Source of the DNA: Dyadobacter soli
GTDB taxonomy: Bacteria > Bacteroidota > Bacteroidia > Cytophagales > Spirosomataceae
Reading direction: 5' to 3'
Assembly: GCF_900101885.1 (NCBI RefSeq)
Contig: NZ_FNAN01000008.1
Coordinates: forward strand, 62,001-126,000
Length of the DNA stretch: 64,000 nucleotides
Made by a program: the position numbers and the translations under genes. This document shows, piece by piece, positions 56,752-64,000 of this stretch; the first letter of the stretch is position 1; every line of letters begins with the position of its first letter. The notes below the pieces were generated by a model. That model did not search any database and was not told where the DNA came from. It saw only the letters and a list, made by a program, of their open reading frames with translations.

Positions 56752-56907
56752 ATGCCCTTGGGCATATAATATTGGTAGCAAAACCAGCACGCCGCCCTTC
56801 GAAAAATGCCCTTGGGCATGTTACGGCAATGCATCGCTTTTGTATTTGTTGTTGCATCCCTGACGGGATTTTGGCGTCGATTGTAGCTCGACGTTGCTAC
56901 CAATATT
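56752..56907. repeat. Intergenic inverted-repeat element with internal 14-bp palindromes
   Basis: The palindrome ATGCCCTTGGGCAT occurs twice (56752-56765 and 56806-56819). A 14-bp arm, AATATTGGTAGCAA (56768-56781), is exactly inverted at 56894-56907. A smaller hairpin (CGTCGA/TCGACG, 56875-56893) sits inside. It lies in the 456-base gap between the PQQ dehydrogenase and the next oxidoreductase gene. The remainder of that gap (56908-57134) shows no gene. Confidence 0.7.
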
Positions 56908-57134
56908 ACATCGCTACGCGATTATGTTGGTGATGATATCGTCATTGTATCTGAAATCTAAGTGCAATGCAGTCGCCGAAATTTTCTTTTTCTCCGTTGT
57001 CATGGCAAATCGCGTTGATGCTAGTCAAATACAATGTAATGCATTAATCTCCTGTCAATCCTAAACATCCTGCACAAGTGCCTTGCCCAGTTTTCGGGGA
57101 AGATTACCTTTGTGACAAAGCAAAATCTAAAACT

Positions 57135-58169
57135 ATGCCTTCAAAAATTCTCAATGTCGGTTTAATTGGCTTCGGCCTTTCGGGGCGGTATTTTCACTCG
57201 CCGTTCCTGAGTACCAATCCGAATTTCAAGATCAAAACGGTGGTCGAGAGATCCAAAAACGAGGCGCAGGAGTTCGACCCGACGATCGGCAATGCACGGT
57301 CGGTGGAAGAGCTGCTCAGCGACGAGGAGATCGACCTGGTTTTTATATGCACGCCCAACGATACGCATTTCGAGTATGCGATGGACGCCCTGCAAAACGG
57401 CAAGCACGTCGTGATCGAAAAACCGTTTTCGGCTACCGAAGATGAGGCCCGTCAATTGGTAAAAGTGGCCAAAGAGAAAGGCCTGATATTGACCGCCTAC
57501 CAGAACCGCCGCTGGGATTCCGACTTCCTGACCATTCAGAAACTGCTCGACGAAGGCAAACTGGGCGATGTGATCGAATACGAATGCCGCTACGACCGCT
57601 ACCGCGAGGCGGTTGCCGGCTCATGGAAAGAGCGCGCGGTGCCCGTGGGCGGCAATGTATATAACCTCGGCCCGCATTTGATCGACCAGGCATTAGTGCT
57701 CTTCGGCGAGCCCCAAACAGTTACCGCGGATATCCGTATCGTCCGCCCGAACAGCGAGATCGACGATTATTTCGACATCCGCTTGGGTTATGCCGACAAA
57801 TCGGTGATCGTGAAATCGAGCCTGATGGTGTATGAAAACCACTTACGTTATGTGCTGCATGGCACGAAGGGTTCATTCATTAAAGGCGGCCTGGATCCTC
57901 AGGAAGAAACTTTGCGTAAGAATGTGCTGCCTACCGAAAAGCCGTGGGGAGTGGAACCGGAAGATCGCTGGGGTAAGCTTTACAGCTCGGACTTTACCGG
58001 CATTGTGGAAAGCGAAGCGGGTGACTATATGCCGTTTTACCAGAATGTGTACGACGCTATCGTAAACGGAGCAGAACTTGCCGTGAAGCCCGAAGAAGTA
58101 TTACGTACCTGCCGCGTGATCGACCTCGCATTCCAGAGCAGCAACGAAAAGAAAGTATTGGCTTATTAA
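57135..58169 (+). CDS. Cytoplasmic Gfo/Idh/MocA-family oxidoreductase
   Basis: From the ATG at 57135 the protein has 344 residues. A start 57 bases upstream is rejected because the conserved Rossmann opening (KILNVGLIGFGLSGRYFHSPFL) begins directly after this ATG. The signature EKPFSATEDEARQLVKVAKEKG and QNRRWDSDFLTIQKLL follow, and the C-terminal domain contains GGNVYNLGPHLIDQALVLFGEP. No signal peptide is present, unlike the relative at 50241. It probably acts on a sugar, inositol or biliverdin-like substrate with NAD(P) in the cytoplasm. A strong terminator follows. Confidence 0.92.
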   Translation: MPSKILNVGLIGFGLSGRYFHSPFLSTNPNFKIKTVVERSKNEAQEFDPTIGNARSVEELLSDEEIDLVFICTPNDTHFEYAMDALQNGKHVVIEKPFSATEDEARQLVKVAKEKGLILTAYQNRRWDSDFLTIQKLLDEGKLGDVIEYECRYDRYREAVAGSWKERAVPVGGNVYNLGPHLIDQALVLFGEPQTVTADIRIVRPNSEIDDYFDIRLGYADKSVIVKSSLMVYENHLRYVLHGTKGSFIKGGLDPQEETLRKNVLPTEKPWGVEPEDRWGKLYSSDFTGIVESEAGDYMPFYQNVYDAIVNGAELAVKPEEVLRTCRVIDLAFQSSNEKKVLAY

Positions 58170-58189
58170 ACGGCCGTTATAAAATAGCA

Positions 58190-58224
58190 AAAGGCAGTCC
58201 GAAATATCCGGACTGCCTTTTTTA
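58190..58224 (+). terminator. Bidirectional terminator between convergent genes
   Basis: A 12-bp perfect stem (58190-58201 with 58209-58220) has a 7-base loop. It is followed by T6 on the plus strand and preceded by an A-run, so it can serve the oxidoreductase gene and, on the minus strand, the small secreted protein gene. Confidence 0.8.
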
Positions 58225-58246
58225 TTGCCAAATTAGTAGGCTTATG

Positions 58247-58612
58247 TTATTTGATAACCGCTGTTACCTGACGTTTTGTTTCAGTCGAGATCGCGAATGG
58301 CTTTGTAGAGATTTCGCTGCCATTGTTGATTACGAAGCTGTAATTTCCGTCTGCAAGGTTCGACAGGTCGAAGATCTTAGTGTAGTTTTCAGACTTAGGA
58401 ATCGATGTGCTGTAAACGATTGTTCCTGTGTAGTCTTTGATAACCAGTGAAGATCTTTCTTTTACGCTTTCAAGAGACAATTTGAATTTCAATTCTGCAC
58501 CTGAAACCAGCTCGATAGAAGCGTTGTTTTCTTTTACTTTGTCAGCAGCGATTGAAAGATTTGCAGTTGATACTCCCACCAAAACTGCGATTGCCAAGAT
58601 AGTCTTTTTCAT
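58247..58612 (-). CDS. Small secreted beta-rich protein
   Basis: The 121-residue protein has a signal peptide (KKTILAIAVLVGVSTANLSIA-A). The roughly 100-residue mature domain has alternating strands: ELKFKLSLESVKERSSLVIKDYTGTIVYSTS and IFDLSNLADGNYSFVINNGSEISTKPFAIS. This resembles the Ig-like C-terminal sorting domains and DUF3244-type proteins of Bacteroidota, but as a stand-alone domain. The function is unknown. It has a well-formed promoter (58730-58761) that predicts a roughly 110-base 5' leader. Confidence 0.75.
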   Translation of the reverse strand: MKKTILAIAVLVGVSTANLSIAADKVKENNASIELVSGAELKFKLSLESVKERSSLVIKDYTGTIVYSTSIPKSENYTKIFDLSNLADGNYSFVINNGSEISTKPFAISTETKRQVTAVIK

Positions 58613-58729
58613 TTTATTCTTAATGTTTTAATGTCTGATTCAATGTTACCAATTTGCACTTTTCAGGCATCTACCTGTTCAAGTTCTCTGAGCTTTCGGA
58701 TGTTCTTCGCTTTTGCTCTTTGGACAATA

Positions 58730-58761
58730 CAAAGGTACCCAACATTGTGATTAAAAGTCAA
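58730..58761 (-). promoter_or_regulatory. Promoter of the small secreted protein gene
   Basis: On the minus strand TTG (58761-58759), 21 bases, then TACCTTTG (58737-58730), an exact TAnnTTTG. It is the best-formed promoter in the window. The leader to the ATG at 58612 is about 110 bases. Confidence 0.6.
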
Positions 58762-58951
58762 TAAGGGCGATTTAGACAAGCCAAAGTTCTTTTTTCAATG
58801 GTGGGTAAATATTGGAATAATACTATGTTTCTAGAAAAAGTACAGCAAGTCGTTTGAAATTTGCCAGTTCTATTGGAATAGTACAAATTACTAAAATTGC
58901 ACTATTTCTATATATTAAAATAGTATACTTAGTTGGTAGGTTTTTGTGACA

Positions 58952-59000
58952 AAGACACGAAGAAACACGAAGCACCTGAATTCGTGTTTCTTCGTGTCTT
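58952..59000. repeat. Perfect 20-bp inverted repeat, 9-base loop
   Basis: Arms 58952-58971 and 58981-59000 are exactly complementary over 20 bases. They are built from tandem ACGAAG/CTTCGT-type units (CACGAAGAAACACGAAG). It lies about 80 bases upstream of the ECF sigma factor start and resembles dispersed palindromic elements found in many bacteria. Confidence 0.75.
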
Positions 59001-59081
59001 CGTGGCAAAAAAATCTGCAACCAGTTAAAGTATTTCCGAAAGCCAGCCGTCTACCCATCTGTAATAGCATTAAAAGTCCGT

Positions 59082-59630
59082 TTGTCGCAGAAAAAGCCAA
59101 ATATCATCCAGACCGTCGCATCCTATGGCAAGCAATTGCTGGGGTTCATCCGGCAGCGCGTGAATACCGATGAGGATGCGGAGGACATTTTGCAGGATGT
59201 CTGGTACCAGCTGAGCACCGTGCCGGAGATCGAGGCGATAGAGCAAATGAGCAGTTGGCTGTTTCGCGTTGCCCGTAACCGGATCATCGACAAATACCGC
59301 AAACAAAAGCCGGAATCCCTCGAAGATCATGGCTATGAAGACGAGGATGGCGAATTTCATTTCAAAGACATCCTGCTCGCCGACGACAATACACCAGAAA
59401 CCGCCTATTTGAAGGACCTTTTTTGGGAGCAATTGAACATTGCCCTCGACGAGCTTCCGGAAAATCAGCGGCAGGTTTTTATCTGGAACGAACTCGAAGA
59501 TCAGACGTTCCAGGAAATCGCCGATCGTACCGGAGAGAATATCAAAACATTAATATCCCGCAAGCGCTACGCCGTCCGCCACCTTCGCGAGCGGCTCGAA
59601 AGCGTGTACCGGGAGTTTGTAAATTATTAA
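59082..59630 (+). CDS. ECF-family RNA polymerase sigma factor
   Basis: The 182-residue sigma factor has region 2 (QRVNTDEDAEDILQDVWYQL, then WLFRVARNRIIDKYRKQKPE) and region 4 (ALDELPENQRQVFIWNELEDQTFQEIADRTGENIKTLISRKRYAVRHLRERL, shown in part). It begins at a TTG (59082); no in-frame ATG is available in a sensible place. Its partner anti-sigma is not obvious, but the next gene, 11 bases downstream, encodes a small membrane protein with a basic C-terminus and is a candidate. An unusually large linker between regions 2 and 4 (acidic, DHGYEDEDGEFHFKDILLADD) is noted. Confidence 0.88.
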   Translation: MSQKKPNIIQTVASYGKQLLGFIRQRVNTDEDAEDILQDVWYQLSTVPEIEAIEQMSSWLFRVARNRIIDKYRKQKPESLEDHGYEDEDGEFHFKDILLADDNTPETAYLKDLFWEQLNIALDELPENQRQVFIWNELEDQTFQEIADRTGENIKTLISRKRYAVRHLRERLESVYREFVNY

Positions 59631-59641
59631 ATTTGTTGACC

Positions 59642-60025
59642 ATGATGAACCCGCAAAACAGAGGTAGGAGGTTTCGGCTTGCGCTACCGGTTTTTATCCT
59701 GATCGCAGCCCTCGGTCTCGGCGCTATTGTACAATGGCTCTGGAACGCCATTCTGCCCGCTGCCGCCAACTTTAACACCATTACCTACTGGCAGGCGGTA
59801 GGGTTGTTTATCCTGTGCAAAATACTGTTCGGAGGCTTCCGCGGGGGGCCAGGTCACCACCGGCATCACGACAAATGGCAAAGATTCAACCGGCGTTTCG
59901 GGCGTGGAGGGCGTGAAGAAATCATGGCCTGGAAGAACAAATGGATGCAAATGACCGACGAGGAGCGGCGGCGCTTCCGCCAGGAGATGCGTAATCGTTG
60001 GCGAAAACCACCTGAGAATATGTAA
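59642..60025 (+). CDS. Small basic membrane protein next to ECF sigma factor
   Basis: The 127-residue protein has two membrane helices, about 13-36 (LALPVFILIAALGLGAIVQWLW) and 47-66 (TYWQAVGLFILCKILFGGF). A very basic histidine- and arginine-rich tail follows (GGPGHHRHHDKWQRFNRRFG), ending with a charged helix (MTDEERRRFRQEMRNRWRK). It begins 11 bases after the sigma factor stop and ends just before a terminator, so the two genes form a transcription unit. No family is recognised. It might bind the sigma factor or sense membrane stress; this is inference. Confidence 0.7.
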   Translation: MMNPQNRGRRFRLALPVFILIAALGLGAIVQWLWNAILPAAANFNTITYWQAVGLFILCKILFGGFRGGPGHHRHHDKWQRFNRRFGRGGREEIMAWKNKWMQMTDEERRRFRQEMRNRWRKPPENM

Positions 60026-60033
60026 TGTATACC

Positions 60034-60066
60034 AAACCCGGCCCGCCAGCCGGGTTTTATTTTTTA
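60034..60066 (+). terminator. Terminator of the sigma factor operon
   Basis: A 9-bp stem (60034-60042 with 60049-60057) with a 6-base loop is followed by TATTTTTT. It separates the sigma/membrane pair from the next two genes. Confidence 0.72.
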
Positions 60067-60156
60067 CTGGACTTTTAAAGTATTTCTCCCGACTGTACGT
60101 CTGCAATGATGTAGGCGCAAACGACGCGCCGTTATTCATCAAAACCAGACAAAATC

Positions 60157-60417
60157 ATGTTCATCGTCATTCTAAAATCGATAGGGGCCGCGGTCCTGGC
60201 GGGCTTGTTTCTGCTAGCGCTCCCGTTCCTGATATTCAAAGCTATATTCTTCTTTTTCTTCGTCGGACTAATTTTCAGGCTGTTCGCAGGAAGAAGCCGC
60301 TACCGCAGATGGCGGCATTACCATTCGGGCTATTATGGTTATCCAGAGGCCGGTTTCGGTGGCCCGCAGCGGGAATACCTGGCCGATCCGTTTGGTCCGG
60401 CACCTCAAAAAGTTTAA
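60157..60417 (+). CDS. Small membrane protein upstream of hsp20
   Basis: The 86-residue protein has a long hydrophobic stretch (FIVILKSIGAAVLAGLFLLALP, then FLIFKAIFFFFFVGLIFRLFAG), probably two helices. A basic Tyr/Arg-rich tail follows (RSRYRRWRHYHSGYYGY) and the protein ends in a Pro-rich sequence. It starts 131 bases after the upstream gene and 33 bases before hsp20, so it is co-transcribed with hsp20. No family is recognised; its tail resembles that of the gene at 59642 in composition only. Confidence 0.65.
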   Translation: MFIVILKSIGAAVLAGLFLLALPFLIFKAIFFFFFVGLIFRLFAGRSRYRRWRHYHSGYYGYPEAGFGGPQREYLADPFGPAPQKV

Positions 60418-60450
60418 AACAATATTTCATCCAACAAACAATTAAATACC

Positions 60451-60855
60451 ATGTGTGATAACAGATTCGGACGTCGCGGCTTTGGAATGCGCCACGACCA
60501 TTATGGCCGCAACTTTGGCCCGCAGCGCGAGTTCCGCGTACCGGTGAACATCGTCAAAAACGATGATAGCTACGAAATGCTCATCTTCGCGCCCGACCGC
60601 AACAAGGAAGATTTCAAAATCAATGTGCAGGGATTGGAACTCACCATTTCCTATGAACTGAAAGACAACCTGGGCGAGAAGCGCAACTGGGTCAGGCAGG
60701 AGTTCAGCAAAAGCTCGTTCCAACGGACATTCATGATCGACAACACCGTCGATACGGAAAATATCAGCGCACAATATATCAACGGCATCCTGCAACTTAC
60801 GCTGCCGATTGTGCCCGGTTCGGATAAGCCTGCGCAGGAGATCAATGTAAGTTAA
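60451..60855 (+). CDS. Hsp20/alpha-crystallin small heat shock protein
   Basis: The 134-residue protein has a short N-terminus rich in Arg, His and Gly. The alpha-crystallin domain follows, with VPVNIVKNDDSYEMLIFAPDRNKEDFKINVQGLELTISYEL (shown in part), FSKSSFQRTFMIDNTVDTENISAQYINGILQLTLPI and the C-terminal LTLPI/V-type motif. It forms oligomers that hold unfolded proteins until DnaK-DnaJ-GrpE refold them. It is the second gene of the pair with the upstream membrane protein. Confidence 0.93.
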   Translation: MCDNRFGRRGFGMRHDHYGRNFGPQREFRVPVNIVKNDDSYEMLIFAPDRNKEDFKINVQGLELTISYELKDNLGEKRNWVRQEFSKSSFQRTFMIDNTVDTENISAQYINGILQLTLPIVPGSDKPAQEINVS

Positions 60856-60882
60856 GCTATTTAAAATACTTCATCAACGAAG

Positions 60883-60915
60883 AAAGCCCCTGCATAACCG
60901 CAGGGGCTTTTCTGA
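60883..60915 (+). terminator. Terminator after hsp20
   Basis: An 11-bp perfect stem (60883-60893 with 60900-60910), 6-base loop, then TTTTCT. It also faces the end of the minus-strand susD gene. Confidence 0.75.
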
Positions 60916-60956
60916 TTACAAACGCTTAACAAATACTGGTTTTAACTAACCAAAAG

Positions 60957-62735
60957 TCATTTATACGCAGGGTCTTGTGTGAGCGTAGCCGCTCCCGCTT
61001 TGTACGACCGGTCGATGGCCTCCTGCGGAATAGGGAAAAACTCGTTCTTGCCTTTTGTGAAGGTCGAACCCTTTTTGTAAACTCTCTTATTACCTTCTAC
61101 TGCCGCGTAGGCATTCAATACCTCCGCCGCAATGCCCCAACGTTGGAGGTCGAAGAAACGGTGGCCTTCCATCGCGAATTCAAGCCGGCTTTCGAAGCGG
61201 ACTGCTTTACGCGCGACAGCCGCGTCTGCCCAGGCCTGATCATAAGTTTTGATCACATAGTTTGCCGCAGGCTCATTCAACACAGAATAATCGTCCCTCG
61301 ATTTTGGTCCTTGCACCGCTTTTTTCACAAAACCAGCCGGATTCATTGCCCGTGTACGCACCTGGTTCACCAATTTCCGTGCATTTTCGAGGTTACCCAG
61401 CTCTACGTCGCATTCAGCCAGCCAGAGCAGGATCATGCCGTAGCGCATAATGCGGTAGTTGTTGCTCGAAAGGTTACCCCAGCCATTGATACCAAAGCCC
61501 GCTTTCTCTGAAATGTGTTTTTTGGGAGAATAAGGTCCCGCGTAAGTCTGGTCGCGGATGAAGTCGCTGCCGTGGATTTTGAAATCCTTGAAAAGAATGC
61601 CGCGGCGACCGACTGTCTGATCGAGGCGCGGATCGAGTGTTCCCGTATACGGCTCGAAAGGATCGCTGTATTTCAAACCCTGGTCGTTTTTCACGTCGCT
61701 TTCGTTGAAATTATCCAGCATCGGAAGGCCAGCGGCAGTCGTTTTAAATGCATTCACGAGGTTCTGAGAAGGCTGATAAAATCCGCAACAGCCCCATGGG
61801 TCAATGTAAGGGTGAGCCAAACCCACGCCCGCGTCGGCCGCGTCACCGGATGCGCTCGAAACGGCATACTGGATTTCGAAGATCGATTCGGCATTGTTAC
61901 GGGTCGCGATCAGGAAGTTATCTTCGAACTTCGGAGCGAGCGAAAACTTGCCCGATGCGATGATTTGTTCCAGAATAGGTTTCGCTTTTTGCAAAACAGC
62001 CACATTAGCCGCACCGGTGGAGACATTCCAGCCCTGGTACATGTAGGTTTTGGCGAGAAAAGCGAGCGCAGCCCATTTGGTAGGACGTCCTACCTGTGAT
62101 TGTGCTTCGGGAAGCCCTTCCGACGCCGCTTTGAAGTCGGCCTCGATCATCGGCCATACGTCCTTGTCGTTAGGCACCTTGGTACTTTCCAGGTCGTCGA
62201 GTTTGTAAATCGTCTCGTCGATGTACGGGATGGTTTTCCACATTTTCTTCGCCTCGAAGTGAAACAGGCCGCGCAGGAACCGTGCTTCGGCGATGATCTG
62301 CTTTCTGCGGGTATCGCTTACCTCTGGCACTTCCGCCAATGTATTAATCACATCATTGGTACGGGCAATGCCTTTGTACAATCCGCGCCATTTGTTTTTG
62401 ATGTGGTTGTTGGTAGGCTGAAAGTCCCATTTCTCGATAAACGATTGCTCCGGCTGGTCACCGGCGTCGGTACCTTTGTAGGAATCATCGGAAGCAAGCC
62501 CGCCGAAAACCCAGCTCTGAATGTCGTTGTTCCACGAATCCTGACCGTCGAGGCCTTGTCCGTCGATCATCGCGTAGGCGCCCACGAGCAAGCCTTCCAC
62601 ACCCGAAGGTGTTTTGAGGGCCGTCGGGCTGTATTGTCCCTGCGGATCGCGGCTCAGGAATGAGTCTTTGCAAGCAGAGACAATCCCGATTGCCAGCCCC
62701 ACCGATAGCATGTATTTTACAAGTCTTGAATTCAT
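60957..62735 (-). CDS. SusD/RagB-family surface lipoprotein (second locus)
   Basis: The 592-residue lipoprotein has a lipobox (VSAC, Cys22). The N-terminal SusD fold follows (SFLSRDPQGQYSPTALKTPSGVEGLLVGAYAMIDG, shown in part), with TPR-like helices and the C-terminal end FESRLEFAMEGHRFFDLQRWG, IPQEAIDRS and LTQDPAYK. This is the classic RagB/SusD type, distinct in length and sequence from the SusD at 29218. It lies 42 bases downstream of a SusC gene. It captures a ligand at the surface; ligand unknown. No enzymes of the locus are visible, since the rest lies beyond the right edge. Confidence 0.93.
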   Translation of the reverse strand: MNSRLVKYMLSVGLAIGIVSACKDSFLSRDPQGQYSPTALKTPSGVEGLLVGAYAMIDGQGLDGQDSWNNDIQSWVFGGLASDDSYKGTDAGDQPEQSFIEKWDFQPTNNHIKNKWRGLYKGIARTNDVINTLAEVPEVSDTRRKQIIAEARFLRGLFHFEAKKMWKTIPYIDETIYKLDDLESTKVPNDKDVWPMIEADFKAASEGLPEAQSQVGRPTKWAALAFLAKTYMYQGWNVSTGAANVAVLQKAKPILEQIIASGKFSLAPKFEDNFLIATRNNAESIFEIQYAVSSASGDAADAGVGLAHPYIDPWGCCGFYQPSQNLVNAFKTTAAGLPMLDNFNESDVKNDQGLKYSDPFEPYTGTLDPRLDQTVGRRGILFKDFKIHGSDFIRDQTYAGPYSPKKHISEKAGFGINGWGNLSSNNYRIMRYGMILLWLAECDVELGNLENARKLVNQVRTRAMNPAGFVKKAVQGPKSRDDYSVLNEPAANYVIKTYDQAWADAAVARKAVRFESRLEFAMEGHRFFDLQRWGIAAEVLNAYAAVEGNKRVYKKGSTFTKGKNEFFPIPQEAIDRSYKAGAATLTQDPAYK

Positions 62736-62777
62736 ATATATTGAATTTTTAAGATCAGAAGAAAAAAGAACCGGTTT

Positions 62778-64000
62778 TCAGAACGACACATTAAGGCCCA
62801 CCAGGAATGTCCGCGACACGGGCATATAGCCGCCGTCGAAGCCCAGCGTGCGGTCTTCGCCTGTCTGGATTTCGGGGTTCAGACCGCTATATTTCGTAAC
62901 TGTGAACAAATTCTGCCCCTGCACATAGATCTGCGCATTGCTGAATCCGATTTTTGCAGCGACCGGCTTAGGCAAACTGTAAGTGAGCTGCACGTTTTTC
63001 AGACGGAAGTAGGTGCCTTTTTCAACAAAATAGCTGGAAGGACGGCTGCTGATCTGGTCATCCGCATCCATAATGGGCACGGTACCCTCTTTGTGTGTCG
63101 GCTGCCATGCATCGTACAACGCACGTTTGGCGCGGTTACCCTGGAATGTGTTGAAATCGGTGAAATAACGCAGGTAGCTGAAAATTTCATTACCCACCAC
63201 ACCATTACCGAAAACGGTCAGATCAAAGGCTTTGTAGCCGATATTCACATTCACACCGTATACAAAATCAGGGTGCGGGTTACCGATAACAGTCCGGTCG
63301 TCGTCCGTAATTTTACCGTCGCCATTGGTGTCCGCCACTTTGAATTTACCAGCCTTATTATAGGTACCGTAAGGCGCCCAGGCTTTGGCTTCTTCGTCGG
63401 ACTGGAAGATTCCGAGCACTTTATAGCCGTAGTAGGACGAAATTGGAAGCCCCGCCTGTGTGAGCGTCACCGCAGGTACGCGTGAACCGGCACCGAAGTA
63501 TTTGGTATTCTCGCTTTCATCGAGTTTATCCACCGTGTTGCGGTACATAGAGTAGTTGACAGACGCTCCGTAGCGCAGATCACCTTTCATGGCGGTGTTG
63601 CGGTAGGAAAGCCCGAGGTCGATACCCTTGTTGGTCATCTGGCCTACGTTGAACGAAGGCGCGCTTGCATCACCGGCTGTAAATGTAATCGGTGTCGAGA
63701 AGAGCATATCCGTCGTCTTACGGTTCCAGAAGTCGAGTTCGAGGGTTAACGCGTCGTTCAGGAATGTCGCGTCGAGCCCGATGTTGTTGGAAGTAGTGGT
63801 TTCCCATTTCGCATTCGGGTTACCGAATGAAGAAGCGTCATAACCGATGGTCGGCTGACTTCCCGATCCGTCGATCGGATAACCTGCGTGGAAAATATCG
63901 GCGCGGTAAGTGGTAAAGGCATTGTAGTCACCGATTTTCTGGTTACCCGTTTTACCCCAGCCGTAGCGCAGCTTCATGTCATTGATAAAGCTTAACGATT
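62778..64000 (-). CDS. SusC/RagA-family TonB-dependent transporter, C-terminal part
   Basis: The frame is open to the right edge, so about 407 C-terminal residues are visible and the N-terminal signal, plug and most of the barrel are missing. Visible barrel strands include KLRYGWGKTGNQKIGDYNAF, GLDATFLNDALTLELDFWNRKT, NIGYKAFDLTVFGNG and the terminal SRTFLVGLNVSF with the final aromatic. It pairs with the SusD gene 42 bases downstream. An upstream promoter or further genes of the locus lie outside the window. Confidence 0.92.
   Translation of the reverse strand, partial: SLSFINDMKLRYGWGKTGNQKIGDYNAFTTYRADIFHAGYPIDGSGSQPTIGYDASSFGNPNAKWETTTSNNIGLDATFLNDALTLELDFWNRKTTDMLFSTPITFTAGDASAPSFNVGQMTNKGIDLGLSYRNTAMKGDLRYGASVNYSMYRNTVDKLDESENTKYFGAGSRVPAVTLTQAGLPISSYYGYKVLGIFQSDEEAKAWAPYGTYNKAGKFKVADTNGDGKITDDDRTVIGNPHPDFVYGVNVNIGYKAFDLTVFGNGVVGNEIFSYLRYFTDFNTFQGNRAKRALYDAWQPTHKEGTVPIMDADDQISSRPSSYFVEKGTYFRLKNVQLTYSLPKPVAAKIGFSNAQIYVQGQNLFTVTKYSGLNPEIQTGEDRTLGFDGGYMPVSRTFLVGLNVSF

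Larger units (their letters stand above)
58613..59081. other. Divergent AT-rich spacer
   Basis: The 469-base spacer separates the small secreted protein gene from the ECF sigma factor gene. It is strongly AT-rich. It holds a good minus-strand promoter and a large perfect inverted repeat, both listed; no gene is seen. The sigma factor frame is open upstream through the repeat, but without an ATG. Confidence 0.6.

Overview
The window is chromosomal DNA from a Bacteroidota bacterium, most probably of the order Cytophagales; the gene content resembles Dyadobacter and its relatives, but that genus call is an inference. The evidence is two SusC/SusD outer-membrane uptake pairs, a fused MurF-alanine racemase, a DUF2723 membrane protein, many lipoproteins and periplasmic sugar enzymes, and promoters of the Bacteroidota type (TTG, about 20 bases, TAnnTTTG). 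No rRNA, tRNA, CRISPR array, transposase or prophage was seen.

Layout. 1-12.3 kb is mostly core: a THUMP-like methyltransferase (cut by the left edge), an ArsC/Spx-like protein, a dicarboxylate symporter, UspA and CorA, MurF-Alr, polyphosphate kinase and GyrB. 12.5-20.4 kb holds a polytopic membrane protein, a ThuA protein with a very large SGNH/beta-propeller/HEAT/cytochrome c fusion, a low-GC putative secreted zinc protease and a YkgJ-type cysteine-cluster protein. 20.4-33.9 kb ends in an outer-membrane protein, but its main content is a five-gene minus-strand operon: SusC, SusD, two paralogous 1100-residue VCBS/ASPIC proteins and a vanadium-dependent haloperoxidase with all vanadate ligands. 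34.2-38.9 kb carries a DUF1761 protein, QueG, GrpE-DnaJ and an exported endonuclease/phosphatase-fold protein.

39.0-41.4 kb is an accessory island on the minus strand. It holds a lipoprotein gene with a DUF6973-like C-terminus, broken by an in-frame amber codon, followed by three tandem paralogues of a small lipoprotein. The last of these is a decayed copy that I reconstructed from the DNA. The layout recalls effector/immunity arrays, which is speculation.

41.8-50.2 kb is again mostly housekeeping: DUF2723 protein, an ABC-2 exporter pair, two small conserved proteins, alanine dehydrogenase and TsaE. 50.2-58.2 kb is an extracytoplasmic sugar region: two Gfo/Idh/MocA oxidoreductases, a heparinase II/III-family lyase, a Tat-exported sugar isomerase-like protein and a PQQ dehydrogenase carrying cytochrome c. 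58.2-60.9 kb has a small secreted protein, an ECF sigma factor with a small membrane protein, then another membrane protein and Hsp20. 60.9-64 kb is a second SusD/SusC pair; its SusC is cut by the right edge.

The accessory genes suggest a cell that captures glycans or other polymers at its surface and oxidises sugars in the periplasm. Intergenic DNA holds several inverted-repeat elements and clear hairpin terminators. The most interesting stretches are the SusCD-VCBS-haloperoxidase operon and the decaying lipoprotein island.
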